Shown in pieces: positions 36,428 to 45,908 of a stretch of 55,155 nt of DNA; positions within the stretch are counted from its first letter, which is position 1, and each line of letters begins with the position of its first letter. The translations under genes and the position numbers were made by a program. Source of the DNA: Rhodothermus sp. (GTDB taxonomy: Bacteria > Bacteroidota > Rhodothermia > Rhodothermales > Rhodothermaceae); contig WFPM01000177.1 in NCBI GenBank assembly GCA_015487635.1, positions 1-55,155 on the forward strand, written 5' to 3'. The notes below the pieces were generated by a model that saw only the letters and a list, made by a program, of their open reading frames with translations, had not been told where the DNA came from and ran no database searches.

Positions 36428-39400
36428 GCCGGCGATCGGCAGCAGAATTTCAAAGCGGCTTCCCCGTCCCACCTCGGACTGCACCGTGATCTGGCCGCTC
36501 ATCAGGTCGATCAGACGTTTAACGATAGCCAGCCCCAGACCCACCCCCTGGTATTTCTGCTCCATCCCTTCGTGCTCCTGCCGGAACGGCTCGAACAGAT
36601 ACGGAAGAAATTCCGGGCTGATGCCGCAGCCGGTATCTTCCACCACCAGCCGGATTCTTCCCTTCTTTCGGCCGAGCTCGACACGCACGTGCCCTTCGTC
36701 GGTGAACTTGATGGCATTCGAGAGCAGATTGACCAGCACCTGATGCAGCCGGTTCGGATCGGCCCAGGCCGGCGGCGGTCGCCGCGACACCAGTTCCAGT
36801 CGCAATCCTTTCTCCTCGGCCAACGGTTGCATGAGCTGCACAGCCTGACGCGCTACCTCCTCCACGTCGGTGGGCTGCAGACTGAGTTCCAGGCGATTGG
36901 CTTCGATCTTGCTCAGGTCCAAGATGTCATTGAGCAGCGTCATCAGCCGCTGCGCCGAGCGGTTGATAATGTGCGTGAACTCGCGCAGGTCTTCCTGCTG
37001 GCGGGCTTCCAACTCTTCGTCGAGCAGTTCAGCAAAGCCCAAGATACCCGTCAGCGGCGTGCGGATTTCGTGGCTCATGTTGGCCAGAAAGGCCGACTTC
37101 AGGCGACTGGCTTCCTCGGCGCGTTCTTTGGCCTCTTTCAGCTGCCGCTCGGCCTCCACCAGTTCCGTCACGTCGGCCATCAGGCCAATGTAGCCGATGT
37201 GCCGGCCGTACTCGTCGTAGAGCAGGTCGACGTGCACTTCATCCCAGAAGCCCGAACCGTCTTTGCGGTAGTGATACAGGCGCGCATGGGCCGGACGGCC
37301 ACGAAGCAGGCGCAACCGCATACGCCGAAGCGTATCGCGGTCGGTTTCCGGGCCGTGCAGCAAGTGCTCGATATTCTTTCCGAGTACCTCGTCAGGTCGG
37401 TAGCCGGTCAGGCTGGTGAAGGCCTCGTTGACCCACGCCACGTTGCCCATCGTGTCGGTCAGCACCACGCCTTCGGTAATCTGTGCCACCACGCGGGCCA
37501 GGCGCTCCCGCTCTTCCCGGAGCTTTACCTTGGCCATGCCCACGCCGGCCAGATGGGCCAGCCGAGCCACGACGGCCTGTTCGTCGGGCCTCGGGGCCCG
37601 CACCTGATCGAAGCAGAGTCCCAGCACGCCCAGCAACTCCCCCTGCCGTCCGAAGAAGGGGACGGCCCAGCAGGCACGGAAACCCTGCGCCAGCGCCTGC
37701 TCCCGGAAGGCTCCCCAGCGCGGATCATTTGCGATGTCGGCGACCCATACCGGCTGCCGGCTGAAGGCGGCCGCCCCCAGGGATCCCTGATTGGAACCAA
37801 TGAGCTGTCCGTCAAAAAGGCTCCAGAACGACTCGGGGAGGCCCGGCGCGGCACACAGATGGAGACGGCCCTCTTCATACTGCCAGGCTGAAGCGCGAAC
37901 GCCGGGGATGAATCGTTCGGCCACCCGGCAGAGCCGTTCGCAGAGCGTTTTGCGGGAAGCATCAGTGATGAGTTGCTCCAGAAACAGGCCTTCCTCCTCC
38001 AGCAGGGCCTGTAGCCGACGTAGTTCGGTGATGTCGCGGGCAATGCCGGCGATGAGCCGGATACGACCGTCCGGATCGGGAATCGGGACGAGTTGCGTCA
38101 GCCAGGTACGGCGACCGGCCGGTAGATCCAGCGTCTCTTCGTACTCAATAGGGCGGCCGGCTTCCAGACAGCGTCTGCAGTTGTTCGTTACGTGGGCGGT
38201 AATCTCGGAAGGCAGTACGTCTGCCAGCGGGCGGTTCCAGAGCCTCTCGGGCGTAAGCCCGGTCTTGCGCTGGTGTGAGGGGTTAGTGGCCTCCACCAGA
38301 AACTGACCATCGTCCGTGACGCGAATCCAGAAGATGGCGTCTTCTGTGTGCTGGTAAAGCCCCAGATAGCGCCGCCGTTGCTCCAGCAGCTCGGTTACGT
38401 CGATCAGGGTCCCCTCGATGTACTCGGTACCGTCTGGCTCCTGCACCAGCAGCACGTTTTCCAGTCCCCAGAGCACACGGCCGTCCTTTCGGCGCAGCCG
38501 GACCTCGTAGTTGACGAGCTGGCCCTCTCGGCGCAGCGCCTCCAGAAAGCGTGTGCGGTCAGCTTCTTCCATGTAAAGAATGCAGGCCGGACGTCCTTCC
38601 AGTTCGGAAGGATCGTCGTAGCCCAGCATGCAGGCCAGGGCCGGGTTGACACGCTGAATCCGACCGTCCACCGTGGTCCGGTAGAAACCGGCCACGCTGT
38701 GTTCGAACAGCCGGCGGTAGCGGGCCTCGCTCTGTTTCAGTTCCTCAATGGCCCGTACCTGCTCGTCAATGTCCAGCACCGTACCCAGGATGGCCGGTCG
38801 CCCATTGTAGACAATGCGACGTCCCCGCACTTCAACCCAGAAACGGCGCCCATCTTTGCGCAACCCCCGAACCCGGTAGCGAACCTCTGCCACCTCGCCG
38901 ACCAGGCGACGCCGAATGTTTTCCGCCACCAACTGGCGATCCTCTTCCGCAACTACACTTAAAGCCGGTTGCCCGATGATCTCCTCGGGCGTATAGCCGA
39001 ACATAGCGGCGGCCTGCGGATTGGCCACGACGATACGTCCGTCCTGCAGCAGGTAGATCCCGGCCAGACTCGTCTCGAACAGCGTGCGGTAGAGCGCCTC
39101 GGTTTCGGTCAGGCGTTGCAGTTCGCGCAGGTCACGAAAAACGGCCTGCAGCAGCTTTTGGCCGCCGACTTCCAGCACCTGGCCTGAGAGTTCAACGGGA
39201 ATCCAGCTTCCGTCGGCGTGCTGCGCGATCAGTCCGCGCTCCCGGAAGGTGCCGGCCTCGACCGCCCGGCGGAATTTTTTTCGATACGAGGCGGCAAGTT
39301 CGGCCGGATACAACTCGGTCTGTCGCATCCGGCAGAGCGTGGCCCGATCGTAGCCGAAAAGCCGTTCGGCCGCCGGATTGGCCTCCAGGATCTGGCCGGT

Positions 39401-39496
39401 CTTGGCGTCTGCGATTAGAACGGCGTCCTGGGTCGTTTCGAAAAGGGCTCGGTACAGCGCTTCCTGCTTCAGCCCCGGCGCCTCGCGCACTTCCAT
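36416..39496 (-). CDS. Multi-PAS/GAF sensor histidine kinase
   Basis: 1026 residues with no membrane segment, so a soluble sensor. Domains in order: PAS (12-125; LYRALFETTQDAVLIADAK), PAS (130-250; LYRTLFETSLAGIYLLQDGR), PAS (255-375; YRRLFEHSVAGFYRTTVDGR), PAS (about 376-490), GAF (about 505-655), PAS (660-780; VAQITEGVVLTDTMGNV), HisKA with His809 in FLANMSHEIRTPL, and a complete HATPase (NLLSNAIKFT, VEDTGCGISPEF, GVGLGLAIVKRL). There is no receiver and no regulator gene beside it, so its partner is elsewhere. It likely senses redox, light or small ligands. It follows ppk1 by 55 bp on the same strand. Confidence 0.92.
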   Translation of the reverse strand: MEVREAPGLKQEALYRALFETTQDAVLIADAKTGQILEANPAAERLFGYDRATLCRMRQTELYPAELAASYRKKFRRAVEAGTFRERGLIAQHADGSWIPVELSGQVLEVGGQKLLQAVFRDLRELQRLTETEALYRTLFETSLAGIYLLQDGRIVVANPQAAAMFGYTPEEIIGQPALSVVAEEDRQLVAENIRRRLVGEVAEVRYRVRGLRKDGRRFWVEVRGRRIVYNGRPAILGTVLDIDEQVRAIEELKQSEARYRRLFEHSVAGFYRTTVDGRIQRVNPALACMLGYDDPSELEGRPACILYMEEADRTRFLEALRREGQLVNYEVRLRRKDGRVLWGLENVLLVQEPDGTEYIEGTLIDVTELLEQRRRYLGLYQHTEDAIFWIRVTDDGQFLVEATNPSHQRKTGLTPERLWNRPLADVLPSEITAHVTNNCRRCLEAGRPIEYEETLDLPAGRRTWLTQLVPIPDPDGRIRLIAGIARDITELRRLQALLEEEGLFLEQLITDASRKTLCERLCRVAERFIPGVRASAWQYEEGRLHLCAAPGLPESFWSLFDGQLIGSNQGSLGAAAFSRQPVWVADIANDPRWGAFREQALAQGFRACWAVPFFGRQGELLGVLGLCFDQVRAPRPDEQAVVARLAHLAGVGMAKVKLREERERLARVVAQITEGVVLTDTMGNVAWVNEAFTSLTGYRPDEVLGKNIEHLLHGPETDRDTLRRMRLRLLRGRPAHARLYHYRKDGSGFWDEVHVDLLYDEYGRHIGYIGLMADVTELVEAERQLKEAKERAEEASRLKSAFLANMSHEIRTPLTGILGFAELLDEELEARQQEDLREFTHIINRSAQRLMTLLNDILDLSKIEANRLELSLQPTDVEEVARQAVQLMQPLAEEKGLRLELVSRRPPPAWADPNRLHQVLVNLLSNAIKFTDEGHVRVELGRKKGRIRLVVEDTGCGISPEFLPYLFEPFRQEHEGMEQKYQGVGLGLAIVKRLIDLMSGQITVQSEVGRGSRFEILLPIAGEQR

Positions 39497-39551
39497 GTAG
39501 ACTGTCTGTTACTTCTTTGTTGTAAAGCTTAGACAAAAGTCGTTCCCGGAT

Positions 39552-41747
39552 TCAGATTGGTCTGTGGTCCTGTGCCTGTTTCATCAGACGTTCCTGAAAA
39601 CCTGACGCATCCTCGTCGCCTTGGGGCCTGCGCAGGACGTACCGGCCGTCGGGTTGCAGCTCCCAGGCCGTGTGGTGGTCTTCCAGCGCCAGTTCCAGCA
39701 GACGCGCCAGCCGCCGCCGGAGCCGCGGGTCTTCGACAGGAGCCAGCACCTCGACGCGGTCGTCCAGGTTGCGCCGCATCCAGTCGGCGCTGCCGATGTA
39801 CACAAGCGGGTTGCCGTTGTTGTGGAAATAATAGACGCGGCTGTGCTCCAGAAAGCGCCCGACGATGCTGATGACCCGGATGGTTTCGCTGTAACCTTTC
39901 AGTCCGGGCCGAAGCCGACAGGGACCGCGCACGATCAAATCGATGGGCACGCCGGCCTGCGAGGCGCGATAGAGCTCCTGAATGATGCCAACGTCGTCGA
40001 GGCCGTTCATCTTGGCGATGATGCGGCCATTGCCGTGCTGCCGGTGATAGGCCACCTCCTGTCGGATAAGTCGCACCAGCGCCGGACGCAGATCGCGTGG
40101 CGCTACCAACAGCTTCTGGTACTGCTGCTCGGGCGCAAAGCCCGTCAGGAAGTGAAACAGGTTGACCAGATCACGGCCGATGTCTTCGCGGCCGGTCAGC
40201 AGGCCCAGGTCGGCGTACTGATGGGCCGTTTCCGGATTGTAGTTGCCCGTGCCGATGTGGCCGTAGGTGCGGAGCCGGCCGTTTTCCTCACGGACCACCA
40301 GCGTCACCTTGGCGTGCGTTTTCAGTCCGACGAGTCCGTAGGTGACGTGCACGCCGGCGCGCTCGAGCTGCTGGCCCCATTCGATGTTGTTCTCTTCGTC
40401 GAAGCGGGCCTTGACCTCGACGAGCACGGCCACCTGCTTGCCGTGCTCGGCCGCCCGCATGAGGGCTTTCATGATAGGCGAGTCGCTGGAGGTGCGATAG
40501 AGCGTCTGCTTGATGGCCAGCACGTGTGGATCGTCGGCGGCCTCTTCCAGAAAACGCTGCACGCTGGCCGCAAACGACTCGTAGGGATGGTGCACGAGCA
40601 CGTCGCGCTGCCGCACGATGTCGAAAATGGTCGCCTGATCCTGCGCCTCGCCTTCGTGCGCGAGCGCGGGAGGAATGATGGGCTCCCAGGGTTCGTAGCG
40701 AAAGGCCGGCAGGTCCAGCTCGGCCAGCGCCTGGCAATCGCCCAGGTCGATCGGACCGTCCACCTCGAACAGGTCTTCCGGATCCAGCTCCAGCTCCTCC
40801 ATCAGGAGCTGCCGCACACGTTCGGGCATGGTGTGTTCGACTTCCATGCGCACCACAGGCGCAAAGCGCCGCTCGCGCAGCTCCTCGGCGATCATCGCGA
40901 TCAGGTCCTCGGCCTCTTCTTCGGCGCGGCGGACGTCCGCGTTACGCGTGATGCGGAAGGCCCAGGCGCCCTGCACCTCCATACCCCGGAACACCTCAGG
41001 CAGGTGGTGCCGCACCACTTCTTCGAGCGGTACGAAATGCAGCGGCTTTTCGAGTGGCACCCAGCGTCCGCGGTCGGTGGGCACCTTGACCCGGGCAAAA
41101 TGCTCGGTGCCCTGCTTCGGATGGCGCAGCCGTACGGCCAGCGACAGGCTCAGGTTCGAAATAAGCGGAAACGGATGACCGGGATCGACGGCCAGCGGCG
41201 TCAGCACCGGAAATATCTGTTCTTCGAAATAACGGGTCAGGTAGCGGCGCTGCGCTTCGTCGAGCTGCTCGTAGTCGAGCACCTGCACGCCGGCTTCACG
41301 GGCCAGGGCCGGCCGCAGCTCCTCGCGCCAGAGGCGGTACATGCAGTCGTACATGGGCCGAAGCGCCTCTCGGATCAGGCGGAGCTGCTCGGTGGGCGTG
41401 CGGCCGTCGGGCGAGAGCTGACGCACGCCGGCGGCTTCCTGGCGCTTGAGGCCACCGTAGCGCTTGCGGAAAAACTCGTCGAGGTTGGTCGAGGTAATGG
41501 CCAGAAAGCGCACGCGCTCCAGCAGGGGTACGCGCGGATCGAGCGCCTGAAAGAGCACGCGCCAGTTGAAGTCAATCCAGCTCAGCTCCCGGTTGAAGTA
41601 CAGGCGCGGATCATCCAGCGGACGGTCCGGCGGTACAGGACGGGGACGGGTCGCCTGCGGCACGGCAAACGCAAGGCGGTCCGATGGCCGGCCGTCGGTT
41701 CGGATCGTCTCGGAAGCAATGCCTGTTGCCGTGCGGGCCATCCCCAA
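39552..41747 (-). CDS. ppk1: Polyphosphate kinase 1
   Basis: 731 residues. The N domain (YFNRELSWIDFNWRVLFQAL, FLAITSTNLDEFFRKRYGG), head domain, and the two phospholipase-D-like C domains carry the catalytic region (FDEENNIEWGQQLERAGVHV, VTLVVREENGRLRTYGHIGT, HSRVYYFHNNGNPLVYIGSA). It builds polyphosphate from ATP reversibly. The N-terminal 35 residues are extra and proline-rich, so a later start is possible. It lies next to stress genes (nitroreductase, UspA pairs), which fits a role in starvation or stress storage. PPX is not adjacent. Confidence 0.95.
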   Translation of the reverse strand: MGMARTATGIASETIRTDGRPSDRLAFAVPQATRPRPVPPDRPLDDPRLYFNRELSWIDFNWRVLFQALDPRVPLLERVRFLAITSTNLDEFFRKRYGGLKRQEAAGVRQLSPDGRTPTEQLRLIREALRPMYDCMYRLWREELRPALAREAGVQVLDYEQLDEAQRRYLTRYFEEQIFPVLTPLAVDPGHPFPLISNLSLSLAVRLRHPKQGTEHFARVKVPTDRGRWVPLEKPLHFVPLEEVVRHHLPEVFRGMEVQGAWAFRITRNADVRRAEEEAEDLIAMIAEELRERRFAPVVRMEVEHTMPERVRQLLMEELELDPEDLFEVDGPIDLGDCQALAELDLPAFRYEPWEPIIPPALAHEGEAQDQATIFDIVRQRDVLVHHPYESFAASVQRFLEEAADDPHVLAIKQTLYRTSSDSPIMKALMRAAEHGKQVAVLVEVKARFDEENNIEWGQQLERAGVHVTYGLVGLKTHAKVTLVVREENGRLRTYGHIGTGNYNPETAHQYADLGLLTGREDIGRDLVNLFHFLTGFAPEQQYQKLLVAPRDLRPALVRLIRQEVAYHRQHGNGRIIAKMNGLDDVGIIQELYRASQAGVPIDLIVRGPCRLRPGLKGYSETIRVISIVGRFLEHSRVYYFHNNGNPLVYIGSADWMRRNLDDRVEVLAPVEDPRLRRRLARLLELALEDHHTAWELQPDGRYVLRRPQGDEDASGFQERLMKQAQDHRPI

Positions 41748-41819
41748 TCTTCCGGGTAGCGTCTGATTGAAGCGTTATCGGGGCATGTACCCGGAGATCG
41801 GGGCTTTGTTGCCAATTTT

Positions 41820-42905
41820 TCAGAGATAACGGCTCTGGAGCAGCACTTCCTGCACGGGTCGACGTGGCGTGGGTGGCACGGCCGGCCCATAGCCCAGGCG
41901 CAGAATGGTCTGTGGCCAGGCCTCGGTGCCCAGCCAGTCGCGAAGTTTTTTGCGCATTTCCGGCACTTCGATAGGCTGATTCAGAAAAGAAGCCGACAGG
42001 CCGTAGTCGGCCGCCTGAAGCAGCAGCCAGTCCAGGGCCTGTCCGGCCTGCAGCCAGGCGAGCGGTTCGTCGCGTTCGGTCAGGAGCACCAGCAGCACGG
42101 GCGAGCCCTCGGCCAACTGCCGATCGCGAGCCACCTGCCCCCGTGCCCAGAGGAAGGTGCGCAGCACGAGCGGTCCGGCCGGTCCCAGCCACTCCTGCAG
42201 CCCCCGGGCGGTCAGCGGCAATCCGTCTTTGCTTTCGTTGCGGGCGGGATGCGTCCAGGCTGCCAGTTCACGCCGGAAGCGCGGGTCGGCGGTCTGGATG
42301 CGGTCGGCTTCAGCAATCAATTCGGCCAGTTCGTAGCGTCTGGCCGGCTCCTGCACCACGATCAGACGTGCTCCCTTCTGCTCGACAGCCCGTTCCAGCG
42401 CCCGGAGTTCGGCTTCGGGGACAGGGCGGTTTTCAAAGGGCAGGCGGTTCGTGCGGCGCTTTTTGATGGCCTGAAATAGCCGGTGGTCCAGCAGCGTGGC
42501 GGGTTCAGGCGGTCCCAGCCGGACGAAGGCCAGCAGGTCGAGATCGTCCGGGTCTGGCAGCAGGCGCACCTGGGGCTGATAGCCAAAATGACGTATGGCT
42601 ACCTGCAGGTGAAACAGCGCCGCGCCGCAGCTCATGATAAGCTGGCGGTCTTCGGGATCGGCCACAGCCAGTGCGCGCGTGCGGTCAGCGTAGAGTTCCA
42701 CCTCACTCCCCACCACCCGAAAGCGCCAGGGTTGCGTGTTGTGGACCGAAGGGGCCAGCACGGCATAATTCAGCAGAAAGCGCAACTGCACCTCGGGCGT
42801 GGCGTAACGCGGAAAGTCGTGCTCGGCCACCTGCCACGGATCTTCCTTCCAGGCCGTCGTCATGCCCTCGCTGCTTTCTGGATCGCTGCGAATCGTCGCC
42901 TCCAT
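41820..42905 (-). CDS. Acg-like nitroreductase-family protein
   Basis: 361 residues from the first ATG, or 347 from the ATG at 42863 (MTTAWKEDPWQ), which has a GAGGG ribosome site and is more like the family start. FMN-binding nitroreductase signatures appear twice as in the Acg (Rv2032) family: LNYAVLAPSVHNTQPWRFRV and IKKRRTNRLPFENRPVP in the first half, LQAGQALDWLLLQAADYGLS and ILRLGYGPAVPPTPRR in the second. Mycobacterial Acg belongs to the hypoxia regulon together with UspA proteins, and UspA genes are the neighbours here. The catalytic role is unproven. Confidence 0.85.
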   Translation of the reverse strand: MEATIRSDPESSEGMTTAWKEDPWQVAEHDFPRYATPEVQLRFLLNYAVLAPSVHNTQPWRFRVVGSEVELYADRTRALAVADPEDRQLIMSCGAALFHLQVAIRHFGYQPQVRLLPDPDDLDLLAFVRLGPPEPATLLDHRLFQAIKKRRTNRLPFENRPVPEAELRALERAVEQKGARLIVVQEPARRYELAELIAEADRIQTADPRFRRELAAWTHPARNESKDGLPLTARGLQEWLGPAGPLVLRTFLWARGQVARDRQLAEGSPVLLVLLTERDEPLAWLQAGQALDWLLLQAADYGLSASFLNQPIEVPEMRKKLRDWLGTEAWPQTILRLGYGPAVPPTPRRPVQEVLLQSRYL

Positions 42906-43012
42906 GCGTCACGGCGCCGGAACTGCGCCGGCGGACGTAGTGCTGCACAGGCTGAAGGGAAGGTATCGATTTACAGAGGACTGAAGATAGCGGAAGAAAA
43001 CGCACACCCCTG

Positions 43013-43046
43013 TAGGGGAATCCCCCGACGGGAGCGTAGGGGATTT
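43013..43046. promoter_or_regulatory. Palindromic region upstream of the nitroreductase gene (degenerate site c)
   Basis: ATCCCCCGACGGG and TAGGGGAT are separated by extra bases, so this is a stretched version of the 18-bp palindrome. The flank GGGGATTTGCCTAC is nearly that of site a (GGGGATTGCCTAC). A second hairpin, CCCCTGTAGGGG, precedes it (43007-43018). It lies 100-180 bp before the nitroreductase start on the minus strand. Confidence 0.35.
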
Positions 43047-43063
43047 GCCTACACAGCTTCTGC

Positions 43064-43978
43064 TCAATGAAGAGAAGGCTCCGGAGGCAGTTCGCGATGG
43101 CTGAGGGTAAGCACCGGGCAGGGCGCCTGGCGCAGTACACGTTCGGTCACGCTGCCCAGCAGCCAGCGGGCCACGCCGGAACGGCCATGTGTGGCCATCA
43201 CGATCAGATCGGCCTGATCCTGGCGGGCCCGCTCCAGGATGGTCAGGTCGACCGGACCTTCTTCGATGCGAATATCGGACGATACGACTTCGGGCACTTT
43301 GGCTTCGATCCAGCGCGTCAGTTCTTCCTGAAGACGCTCCTGCAGGTCCGGCATGACCTCATAGACGGTGGCCATCTCGGTCACCGAGACGGGAATGACG
43401 GCCGGGGCCAGCACATGCAGGAGGGTCAGCCGGGCCCGGAAGTGGGCGGCCCAGCGGGCCGCCTCACGGAGTGCCATGCGGGCGTCGTCGGAAAAGTCCG
43501 TGGGCACCAGGATGTGCCGGATGGCCTCCGGCACCCGGGCGTGCTCGCGTATGGTCAGCACCGGCACCGAAGCGCGGCGCACGATAGCCTCGGCCACGCT
43601 CCCCAGCAGGAAGCGCTGCAGCCCACGGCGGCCGTGCGTGCCCAGCACGATCAGCTCGGCCTCCACGGTATCGGCATAATCCAGAATAGCCCCGATCACA
43701 TCCGAAGCGCGCCGCCAGGCGCGTGCAATGACCACCTGGTCAGCTGCCACGTCTTGCACGAGTTGTTGCAGCAATTCGTCGGTCACTTCCTCAGGCAGTC
43801 GCTGGCGGGCCTGCACTTCGGGCCGGAGCCGCACCGGGCTGTACGGATCGCTCTCGGTCGGTGTGATCACGTGCATCACGTGTACCGTACAGCCCGGTGG
43901 AGCCAGCCGCACGGCCAGTTGCAATGCCTGGCGGGCGGCCCCGGCAAAATCCGTGGGAACCAGTATATTGCGCCACAT
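43064..43978 (-). CDS. Tandem universal stress protein (two UspA domains)
   Basis: 304 residues made of two UspA domains (about 1-147 and 148-304). Each has the ATP-binding G-2x-G-9x-G(S/T) pattern: [16 protein letters not shown] in the first and [16 protein letters not shown] in the second, so both should bind ATP. Strand one is [18 protein letters not shown] and, in the second domain, [18 protein letters not shown]. It follows tonB by 17 bp on the same strand, with another double UspA upstream. Confidence 0.93.
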   Translation of the reverse strand: MWRNILVPTDFAGAARQALQLAVRLAPPGCTVHVMHVITPTESDPYSPVRLRPEVQARQRLPEEVTDELLQQLVQDVAADQVVIARAWRRASDVIGAILDYADTVEAELIVLGTHGRRGLQRFLLGSVAEAIVRRASVPVLTIREHARVPEAIRHILVPTDFSDDARMALREAARWAAHFRARLTLLHVLAPAVIPVSVTEMATVYEVMPDLQERLQEELTRWIEAKVPEVVSSDIRIEEGPVDLTILERARQDQADLIVMATHGRSGVARWLLGSVTERVLRQAPCPVLTLSHRELPPEPSLH

Positions 43979-43995
43979 GGCTTCACCTGCCTGTT

Positions 43996-44772
43996 TTATT
44001 GGGCCGGTCGCAGCTTAAACCGAATGGGCAGCGAGAAGCGGACGCGCACGGGGCGCCCGCGCTGCCGTCCGGGCTTGAAACGCAGTTGTTTGACCGCCTT
44101 GACGGCCGCTTCGTCCAGCAGCCGACCGGCCGAACGAATCACCTGGATATTGCTCACGCTGCCGTCGGGCTCCACGACGAACTGCACCACCACTAGCCCT
44201 TCCATGCTCGCCTTTCGGGCCAGTTCCGGATACTCCAGCAGCTCATAGAGCCGTTCGATGCCGCCGATGATTTCGGGCATTTCCTCCACCACCACGAAGA
44301 TCTCCTGCTCTTCCTCCGGTTGCTGCTCTTCTTTCGGCTTCGGTGGTGGCGGAGGTGGGGGTAGCTCGGTGATCGCTTCGTTAATGTCAAGCGAGACGTC
44401 GAAGCTTACCGGCTCCTCTTCCAGGATCGTCTCGTCGGGCACGGCGATCGGGACCGTCGGGCGCGGAGGCGGCGGAGGCGGCAGCTCCTGGCGCGTCTGC
44501 ACGATTTCCTCGAGCTGTACCACCTCCTGCTCAGGCGCGGCCAGCACAACTTCGGTCTTCGGCCGCCACGGCATGCGAAACAGCACGATCAGCAGCGCCA
44601 GCGTCAGCGCCAGTCCCAGCATGATGAACAACCGGTAGTACTGGCGCAGGTCGGCCCCGGGCAGCTTGTACGGAGCCCGACGCCGCAGACGCTCCGGCAC
44701 CTCGACGTCTGGCGAACCTTTACCGACCGCTGCACGGGGGGCGCGCCATTCGGTTTTGACCCGCGCCGTCAT
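43996..44772 (-). CDS. tonB: TonB-like energy-transducing protein
   Basis: 258 residues. A 46-residue cytoplasmic part is followed by a single anchor (about 47-66), then a Pro-rich periplasmic stretch (polyproline runs near 98-103 and 140-147). The C-terminal TonB domain from about 170 reads YPELARKASMEGLVVVQFVV, EPDGSVSNIQVIRSAGRLLD and AVKQLRFKPGRQRGRPVRV. It would pass proton-motive energy to outer-membrane receptors. No ExbB/ExbD or receptor is adjacent. It is sandwiched between two UspA genes. Confidence 0.93.
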   Translation of the reverse strand: MTARVKTEWRAPRAAVGKGSPDVEVPERLRRRAPYKLPGADLRQYYRLFIMLGLALTLALLIVLFRMPWRPKTEVVLAAPEQEVVQLEEIVQTRQELPPPPPPRPTVPIAVPDETILEEEPVSFDVSLDINEAITELPPPPPPPKPKEEQQPEEEQEIFVVVEEMPEIIGGIERLYELLEYPELARKASMEGLVVVQFVVEPDGSVSNIQVIRSAGRLLDEAAVKAVKQLRFKPGRQRGRPVRVRFSLPIRFKLRPAQ

Positions 44773-44806
44773 GACCTACCTCCTGGCTTCTCCGGAAGCC
44801 TGCGTG

Positions 44807-45769
44807 TCAGGTTGTCGTCTTTGTTTTTTCCGCAGCTTCGGCCCCGGCCGGTCGCAGCAGCGACTTGCCGAAGGCCTTCACGACGAACACCGGGCAGGGT
44901 GCCTGCCGGACGACCCGTTCGGTCACGCTGCCCAGTAGCAGATGCTGCAGGCCGGTCAGGCCGTGCGTGGACATCACGATCAGGTCGGCCGGCTCCCGCT
45001 CGGCCTCGTGCACGATCTCCCGCACGGCACGGCCATGCACCACTCGATAGTCTATCGGCACCTCCGGACCATCGGTGCGCACCACGAACTCTTCCAGCGC
45101 CTTCTTCGAGCGTTCCTCGATGTCCGGCATTACGTCGTAGATCGAGAAGACGCCCGTGTTGTAGAAGGCCGGATGCAGGATTTCCTCGATGACGTAGAGC
45201 ACGGTGAGCTGTCCGCCGAAGGCGGCGGCTAGCTCCCGGCCGTAGCGCAGAGCAGTCCGGCTGTGCTCGGAGAAATCCACCGGCACCAGGATGCGACGCG
45301 GCGGATGCACGTGCCAGGGATCCACCTGCTGCCGCGTGGTGATCACCGGGCAACGGGCCATGCGCACCACCTCCTCGGCCACACTGCCCATCAGGAAGTG
45401 ACGGAAGCCCCGGCGGCCGTGCGTGCCCATCACGATCACGTCGATGTCGTGATCTTCGGCATAGCCCAGAATGCCGGGTGCCGGCGCAATGTCACGCTCG
45501 ACGGCCACGACCAGCTTCAGCGCACCGGTTGCTTCTCGGGGTTGTCCTTTACGGACGGTACGCAAGCGCTCCTGCATCCGCTGCTTGAGTTGCGCCTCCT
45601 GCTCCTCGGTCAGCGCCGAGAGTCCTCGCGCTTCCTCATAGGGCACCACCACATGCAGCAGGTGCAGCTCGGCCTCGTGCTCCTGCGCCAGGGCCAGCGC
45701 GATCGGCAATGCTTTTTCCGCGCACTCCGAAAAGTCATCTGCAAACAGGATGCGTCGAATCTCCAGCAT
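44807..45769 (-). CDS. Tandem universal stress protein (two UspA domains)
   Basis: 320 residues, again two UspA domains. The first begins ILFADDFSECAEKALPIALA and holds GTHGRRGFRHFLMGSV; the second begins ILVPVDFSEHSRTALRYGRE and holds STHGLTGLQHLLLGSV. Both ATP motifs are intact. The C-terminus has a short charged tail (AAEKTKTTT). A good ribosome site (GGAGGGC) precedes the start. First gene of a minus-strand set UspA-tonB-UspA, diverging from the propeller kinase. Confidence 0.93.
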   Translation of the reverse strand: MLEIRRILFADDFSECAEKALPIALALAQEHEAELHLLHVVVPYEEARGLSALTEEQEAQLKQRMQERLRTVRKGQPREATGALKLVVAVERDIAPAPGILGYAEDHDIDVIVMGTHGRRGFRHFLMGSVAEEVVRMARCPVITTRQQVDPWHVHPPRRILVPVDFSEHSRTALRYGRELAAAFGGQLTVLYVIEEILHPAFYNTGVFSIYDVMPDIEERSKKALEEFVVRTDGPEVPIDYRVVHGRAVREIVHEAEREPADLIVMSTHGLTGLQHLLLGSVTERVVRQAPCPVFVVKAFGKSLLRPAGAEAAEKTKTTT

Positions 45770-45846
45770 GGCGCCCTCCGCGGTTTTGAAGTTTTCTTCT
45801 GCTATGTAAATACGCCGGAGATGCAGACAGATCGCGACGGGAAGGT

Positions 45847-45854
45847 TATATTTC
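45847..45854 (+). promoter_or_regulatory. Promoter-like box of the propeller kinase
   Basis: TATATTTC, one base off TAnnTTTG, 54 bp before the kinase ATG, in the divergent spacer (45770-45908). Confidence 0.4.
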
Positions 45855-45908
45855 CTGCTTAGGCAAGTCCCTGATTTTGCTGTGGGGTAAAACCTTACAT
45901 CAGCGGCA

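Noticed and set aside
36395-37891. 498-codon plus-strand open frame
   Set aside because: Antisense to the HATPase/HisKA/PAS part of the kinase; no protein features.
39621-41759. 712-codon plus-strand open frame
   Set aside because: Exact antisense of ppk1, which is complete and conserved.
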